This document shows, in pieces, positions 6,952-9,928 of a stretch of DNA of 9,928 nt (its first letter is position 1; each line of letters begins with the position of its first letter). Under the pieces are notes generated by a model. It did no database searches, was not told the DNA's origin, and saw nothing but the letters and a program-made list of their open reading frames with translations. The DNA lies in assembly GCA_041476545.1 (NCBI GenBank), contig JBGOTP010000183.1, positions 1-9,928 of the forward strand. Reading direction: 5' to 3'. Both the position numbers and the translations under genes were made by a program. Source of the DNA: JBGOTP01 sp041476545 (GTDB taxonomy: Bacteria; Acidobacteriota; Vicinamibacteria; Vicinamibacterales; CAVVIG01).

Positions 6952-6962
6952 GGGGGAGCGCA

Positions 6963-6968
6963 TACAAT
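6963..6968 (+). promoter_or_regulatory. Possible -10 element of the PEP mutase-like gene
   Basis: TACAAT matches five of six bases of the -10 consensus and lies 16 bases before ATG 6985, which would give a leader of about 10 bases. No good -35 is visible; that position falls in the G-rich repeat. Confidence 0.3.
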
Positions 6969-6984
6969 TTCCGAATGACTCGTC

Positions 6985-7830
6985 ATGACTCTCGAAACTG
7001 AGCGCTCCCGGGCGTTCCACCAGCTCCACCAATCTGGTTGCTTTGTCATCCCCAACCCCTGGGACGTCGGCAGCGCCCGCGTCCTCGCGCAACTCGGGTT
7101 TCGGGCGCTGGCCACCACCAGCGCCGGATTCGCATGGTCCCTGGGGCGGCCCGACCACAACCACGTGTCACTGCACGAGGCCCTGGCCCACTTTCGATGC
7201 ATCGCCCAGAGCGTGGATGTTCCGGTCAACGCGGATTTCGAGGGCGGCTTTGCGATCGCGCCGGCTGCGGTGGGCGCCAACGTTGCGGCCGCGACAACAA
7301 CCGGAATTGCCGGACTCTCGATTGAAGATTCCACGGGCGATCCGTCGAACCCATTGTTTGACTTCGCGCTGGCGGTCGAACGAATCCACGCGGCCCGGCA
7401 GGCGATCGATGAGAGTGGAACCGGCGTCGTGCTCACCGGCCGATCTGAAGGGTTCCTCGTCGGACGACCGGATCTGGAAGAAACGACCCGCCGGCTCATC
7501 GCCTACGCCGAAGCCGGAGCCGACTGTCTCTACGCGCCCGGCCTACACAGCAGACAGGAAATCGCGGCCCTGGTGAAGGCGGTTTCCCCCAAACCCGTGA
7601 ACGTTCTCGTCGGGAGCGATTTTGCCACGGTGAAGGAACTGGCCGATGCCGGGGTTCGACGGATCAGTGTCGGTGGGGCACTGGCGCGCGCAGCCTGGAC
7701 CGGTTTCCTGCAAGCGGCAACCGAAATCGCCGAGCAGGGGACGTTCATGAACCTTGGCCGGGCCGTTCCATTTGTCGACGTGAACCGGTTGTTCAGCACG
7801 GAGTCACCTCGCAGATTCAGGAATCGCTGA
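6985..7830 (+). CDS. PEP mutase / isocitrate lyase superfamily protein
   Basis: This 281-residue cytoplasmic TIM-barrel enzyme belongs to the superfamily that makes or breaks C-C or P-C bonds in small 2-oxo or carboxylic acids (PEP mutase, methylisocitrate lyase, oxaloacetate decarboxylase). Motifs are IPNPWDVGSA (22-31), TTSAGFAWSLG (44-54), the metal-site region VNADFEGGFA (81-90, around Asp84 and Glu86), GLSIEDS (110-116, Glu114), GRSEGFLVG (152-160, Arg153 and Glu155), AGADCLYAPG (177-186) and VNVLVG (205-210). These match the oxaloacetate decarboxylase/uncharacterised 'phosphonomutase-like' branch better than true isocitrate lyase, which has a KKCGH motif absent here. The start at ATG 6985 is secure: an in-frame TGA lies at 6976-6978. 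There is no Shine-Dalgarno sequence. The stop TGA shares its A with the ATG of the following peptidase remnant. The reaction cannot be settled from sequence. Confidence 0.9.
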   Translation: MTLETERSRAFHQLHQSGCFVIPNPWDVGSARVLAQLGFRALATTSAGFAWSLGRPDHNHVSLHEALAHFRCIAQSVDVPVNADFEGGFAIAPAAVGANVAAATTTGIAGLSIEDSTGDPSNPLFDFALAVERIHAARQAIDESGTGVVLTGRSEGFLVGRPDLEETTRRLIAYAEAGADCLYAPGLHSRQEIAALVKAVSPKPVNVLVGSDFATVKELADAGVRRISVGGALARAAWTGFLQAATEIAEQGTFMNLGRAVPFVDVNRLFSTESPRRFRNR

Positions 7831-8411
7831 TGAAAATTCTCTCTATCGTTTTCGCTCTTGTGATTGGCAGCCTCAGTCCTGCTGTCGCACAAACCGCCGC
7901 CGCCCTCGTGAACGGCATCACCACGAACACGAAGTTCAAGAACGCGAACACTTTTCTGGAAGGCGATCAGGATCGGTTTGTTCGCGAGCTCATAACTCTC
8001 ACCGAAATCCCGGCGCCGCCGTTCAAAGAGCAAGGCGCGCGCCGCGGCATATCTCGAGATGTTGCGCGGGCTCGGGTTGTCGGACGTCGAGATGGATGCC
8101 GATGGCAACGTCATGGGCGTCCGCAGAGGAGCAGGCAGCGCAACGGGCAACGGTCCGAATGGACGCAGCGAAGTACCAGACGCCGAGAGACATTCTGTTC
8201 GTCGGCAACGTCGGCGAAGAGGGTGAGGGCGATCTACGCGGGGTGAAGTACCTGCTGCAGAAGGGCAAGTACAAGGACCGGATCAAGTCGCTCATCTCGA
8301 TCGACGGTGGCGACCAGGGCCCGATCGTGAACGGAGCGCTCGGCAGAAAAGCAATCGAGCGTCAAGGCAGCCCAGGTGGCGCTGACGGTAATCCTCGCCG
8401 CCGCGCAGTAA
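7830..8411 (+). pseudogene. M20 family metallopeptidase, decayed (one frameshift and two internal deletions)
   Basis: Four family-like segments follow each other in three reading frames. Segment 1 (7830-8033) has a signal peptide MKILSIVFALVIGSLSPAVA and ends LTEIPAPPFKEQ. An extra base near 8034 shifts to segment 2 (8035 to about 8157): ARAAAYLEMLRGLGL, then VEMDADGNVMGVRRG. Segment 3 (about 8159-8344) resumes in a third frame as MDAAKYQTPRDILFVG, NVGEEGEGDLRGVKYLL and ISIDGGDQGPIVNGALG. Segment 4 (about 8346-8411) returns to the first frame, SSVKAAQVALTVILAAAQ, ending in TAA, and looks like an M20 C-terminus. Missing between segments 2 and 3 is the block with the HLDT and GDDT metal ligands (about 50 residues in relatives). 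Missing between 3 and 4 is the dimerisation domain and the last catalytic part (about 200 residues). Only the 'GEEGEGD' region of the active site survives. The gene begins at a TGATG overlap with the enzyme gene upstream, so it was probably once co-translated with it. It cannot encode an active peptidase. Confidence 0.8.
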
Positions 8412-8447
8412 AAGCTGGTAATCTTTCGGCCGTTGGAAATTCAAGAC

Positions 8448-8453
8448 GAGGAG
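8448..8453 (+). promoter_or_regulatory. Ribosome binding site of the VOC protein
   Basis: GAGGAG lies 5 bases before GTG 8459. It decides the GTG start; the same frame is open far upstream only because it runs through the peptidase remnant. Confidence 0.7.
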
Positions 8454-8458
8454 CTGCT

Positions 8459-9277
8459 GTGAAAAGACTGATTTCCGCTCTATGGATGATCTCCCTGCTG
8501 GCGTCAGGCACCGCGTGGGCGCAAGCCGCCATCTTCCCGCCAAATGAAGCGGGCGTGACGATGGGGCATTGGCATCTCAACTCGCGGGACGTCGAGGCCA
8601 ACAAGAAGATCCTGGTGGCGATGGGCGGCACCGCGATCAAGAACGGCAACTTTGAAATCGTGAAGTTTCCCGGCGTGGCCGTCTACCTGAACCAGGCGGC
8701 TGGCGCGCCGCCGGCCAACGGCGGCACGGTCGGCAGCAGCGTCAATCACGTCGGCTTCACAGTCCCGAACGTTGCGCAAGCGGTTGCGAAGTGGAAGGCC
8801 GCCGGCGTGCAGGTGCTGCCTGGCGGCGCCGGCAGGACGGACCAGGCGTTTGTCGAGACGGCCGACGGATTGCGGATCGAGATCCTCGAGAACAAGGACC
8901 AGAAGTTCCCGATCCAGCATCATCACATCCACATGTACGTCCCTGAAGCGTCGATATCTGAGATCCAGGCGTGGTACGCAAAGTTCTTCGGCGCGAAGCC
9001 GGGCATGCGCGGAGCCAACAAGGCCGACGACCTCCCGGGAGCGAACCTGACGTTCACGAAGGCCGACATGCCGGTGGTCACCACCAAGGGGCGCGTGCTC
9101 GATCACATCGGCTTCGACGTCACGAACCTTGAAGCGTTCTGCAAGAAGCTCGAAGCGGCCGGCATCAAGCTCGATCGGCCCTTTACGAGGAATCCGCAGA
9201 CCGGCGGCGCGCTGGCCTTCATCTACGATCCGTGGGGCACCTACATCGAGTTGAACGAGCGGCCCAACCCGCTCTAG
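8459..9277 (+). CDS. Exported protein with two VOC (glyoxalase-like) modules
   Basis: This 272-residue protein has a signal peptide at 1-22 (MKRLISALWMISLLASGTAWAQ), so it is probably periplasmic. It contains two vicinal-oxygen-chelate units, the fold of glyoxalase I, ring-cleavage dioxygenases and bleomycin-binding proteins, which bind a metal through His and Glu. Unit 1 spans about 33-145 with GHWHLN (His39), VNHVGFTV (His97) and LRIEILE (Glu141). Unit 2 spans about 152-268 with HHHIHMYV (His158), LDHIGFDV (His216) and TYIELNE (Glu264). Both units therefore keep the H/E pattern expected for a metal site. The substrate is unknown; most characterised VOC proteins are cytoplasmic, so export is notable. 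The start is GTG 8459, supported by GAGGAG and the immediate signal peptide. The reading frame runs upstream without a stop through the peptidase remnant, so automatic callers may give a false 393-residue fusion. Confidence 0.88.
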   Translation: MKRLISALWMISLLASGTAWAQAAIFPPNEAGVTMGHWHLNSRDVEANKKILVAMGGTAIKNGNFEIVKFPGVAVYLNQAAGAPPANGGTVGSSVNHVGFTVPNVAQAVAKWKAAGVQVLPGGAGRTDQAFVETADGLRIEILENKDQKFPIQHHHIHMYVPEASISEIQAWYAKFFGAKPGMRGANKADDLPGANLTFTKADMPVVTTKGRVLDHIGFDVTNLEAFCKKLEAAGIKLDRPFTRNPQTGGALAFIYDPWGTYIELNERPNPL

Positions 9278-9349
9278 TGCGGCACGCAAAACCACAAAGA
9301 ACACGAAGGGCCAGCCAAAGAACTGACATCCAGGGTTGGAGGTGTGTGC
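9278..9349. other. Intergenic region with a purine-rich ACAAAGAACACGAAGG string
   Basis: This is a 72-base gap between the VOC gene stop and the next start. A polypurine-like string, CCACAAAGAACACGAAGG, lies at 9292-9309, and similar AAAGA/ACACGAAG strings are known to me as dispersed intergenic repeats in many bacterial genomes. No hairpin terminator is seen. The ribosome-binding site of the next gene is at 9338-9342. Confidence 0.5.
9338..9342 (+). promoter_or_regulatory. Ribosome binding site of the Gly-rich protein
   Basis: GGAGG lies 7 bases before GTG 9350. In-frame GTG 9344 would be too close, so 9350 is preferred. Confidence 0.6.
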
Positions 9350-9928
9350 GTGCGAGTTGTCGTCGTCATCATGGTGTTGCTGGTCGCGGTTCCTCTGGCC
9401 GCGCAGGAACAGCCCGCCGCCGAGGCGGAAAATCCGCTTGCGGTGTTGAAAGAAGATCTCACCCGCGTCCTCGCCGACGCAGACCTTCCCTTCGCTGAGG
9501 AACAAGAGCGGGCCATCACGCTGATGATGGAGGAGCGGCTCCAGGCGTCGGAAGGGCTGTTCGGTGGCTTGATGGATTTTCGCGCTGGTCCGACGGGCGG
9601 CCAACAAGCGGAGCTACTGCAGTCCGCCATCGGATGGCTGAGGAACGAATTTCTCACCAGGGTCAATGAGTACTTGACCCCGGAACAGCTCACCGTCTGG
9701 GACGGCTATCAGAGTTCCAGTGCGCCATCGAGCGGAAGCCCTGTCGAGGCCTCGCGCGCACAGCGGCCGCAGCAGACGCAGTACGTTCGCATCAACAACA
9801 ACCGGTTTACGGCTGAAGACGTGGAGTTCCAGGGTGGCGGCGGGACCTTCCAGGGAGGCAACTTCGGCGGAGGGAACTTTGGCGGAGGCAACTTCGGCGG
9901 AGGCGGTAACTTCCAGCAGGGAGGCGGG
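9350..9928 (+). CDS. Exported protein with LTPEQ helical region and Gly-Asn-Phe repeat (3' end outside window)
   Basis: The frame is open to the right edge, giving the first 193 residues. The N-terminus is a signal peptide (RVVVVIMVLLVAVPLAAQ, 2-19). A helical, charged region at 25-125 ends with LRNEFLTRVNEYLTPEQLTVW (97-117), similar in style to the LTPxQ helices of Spy/CpxP-like periplasmic proteins. Then come a Ser/Pro/Gln-rich linker, the strand QYVRINNNRFTAED (144-157) and a glycine-rich tract with GGNFG repeats (161-193). From memory, a strand like 'RINNNxFTAE' followed by Gly-rich sequence occurs near the plug of TonB-dependent, Oar-like outer-membrane proteins in Acidobacteriota. The rest of the gene may therefore be such a receptor; this is an inference. 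The start GTG 9350 is set by GGAGG at 9338-9342. No stop is visible. Confidence 0.75.
   Translation, partial: MRVVVVIMVLLVAVPLAAQEQPAAEAENPLAVLKEDLTRVLADADLPFAEEQERAITLMMEERLQASEGLFGGLMDFRAGPTGGQQAELLQSAIGWLRNEFLTRVNEYLTPEQLTVWDGYQSSSAPSSGSPVEASRAQRPQQTQYVRINNNRFTAEDVEFQGGGGTFQGGNFGGGNFGGGNFGGGGNFQQGGG
9854..9910 (+). repeat. In-frame 15-base repeat encoding GGNFG units
   Basis: Units of the type GGAGGCAACTTCGGC recur with a 15-base period at about 9854-9898, followed by a variant with one extra Gly codon. Copies differ at third positions (aac ttc, aac ttt), so selection for the peptide, not only recent slippage, may keep it. The tract continues to the window edge. Confidence 0.8.

Noticed and set aside
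6884..6967. N-terminal extension of the amidohydrolase (28 extra residues)
   Set aside because: It translates the GGGATT repeat; a strong ribosome-binding site and signal segment place the start at 6883.
6975..7001. Eight-codon ORF overlapping the start of the PEP mutase-like gene, possible leader peptide
   Set aside because: There is no Shine-Dalgarno sequence and no attenuator-like structure; chance is the simplest explanation.
8504..9607. A 367-codon minus-strand open frame spanning the VOC gene and the following spacer
   Set aside because: It crosses two well-supported plus-strand genes and their ribosome-binding site and shows no protein-like pattern.
9709..9891. Short minus-strand frame with PPPKFPPPK-type repeats
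   Set aside because: This is simply the complement of the Gly-Asn-Phe coding repeat on the plus strand.

Overview
The window is high-GC bacterial DNA, densely coding and rich in secreted or periplasmic proteins, ABC export and quinoprotein-type enzymes. Several features recall soil Acidobacteriota, possibly the Vicinamibacteria: a YncE-like propeller with a Pro/Gly-rich tail, a PQQ-type sugar dehydrogenase, exported amidohydrolase and M20 peptidase relatives, and a glycine-rich start of what may be a TonB-receptor-like protein. Low-complexity intergenic repeats fit the same picture. That placement is an inference from gene content and style, because the window contains no rRNA or other phylogenetic marker.

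Layout from left to right. Positions 1-530 (+) hold the C-terminal end of a beta-propeller protein. It converges on a minus-strand ABC export pair: a membrane subunit (2399-1350) followed, with a 4-base ATGA overlap, by its ATPase (1353-586). Next on the minus strand is a secreted protein with an M23-like (lysostaphin-fold-like) segment (4018-2606). A 117-base divergent spacer with a three-copy 12-mer repeat and a plausible promoter separates it from a secreted glucose/sorbosone dehydrogenase-like protein (4136-5545, +). That gene converges, across a strong hairpin, on an exported metal-dependent amidohydrolase (6883-5612, -). A second divergent spacer with a GGGATTGGGGATTC repeat leads to a plus-strand run: a PEP mutase/isocitrate lyase superfamily enzyme (6985-7830), a heavily decayed M20 peptidase (7830-8411), an exported double-VOC protein (8459-9277), and the 5' part of an exported protein with a Gly-Asn-Phe repeat (9350 to the window end).

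Apart from the ABC pair, the genes do not form an obvious single pathway. They look like independent catabolic and envelope genes in short units. The clearest unusual object is the M20 peptidase remnant: four reading-frame segments in three frames, in the correct family order, with two internal blocks missing and the metal-site motifs gone. I see no CRISPR array, RNA gene, transposase, phage gene or clearly new multi-gene system. The remaining points of interest are small-scale: intergenic repeats, possibly leaderless starts, and a membrane subunit whose N-terminus looks incomplete.
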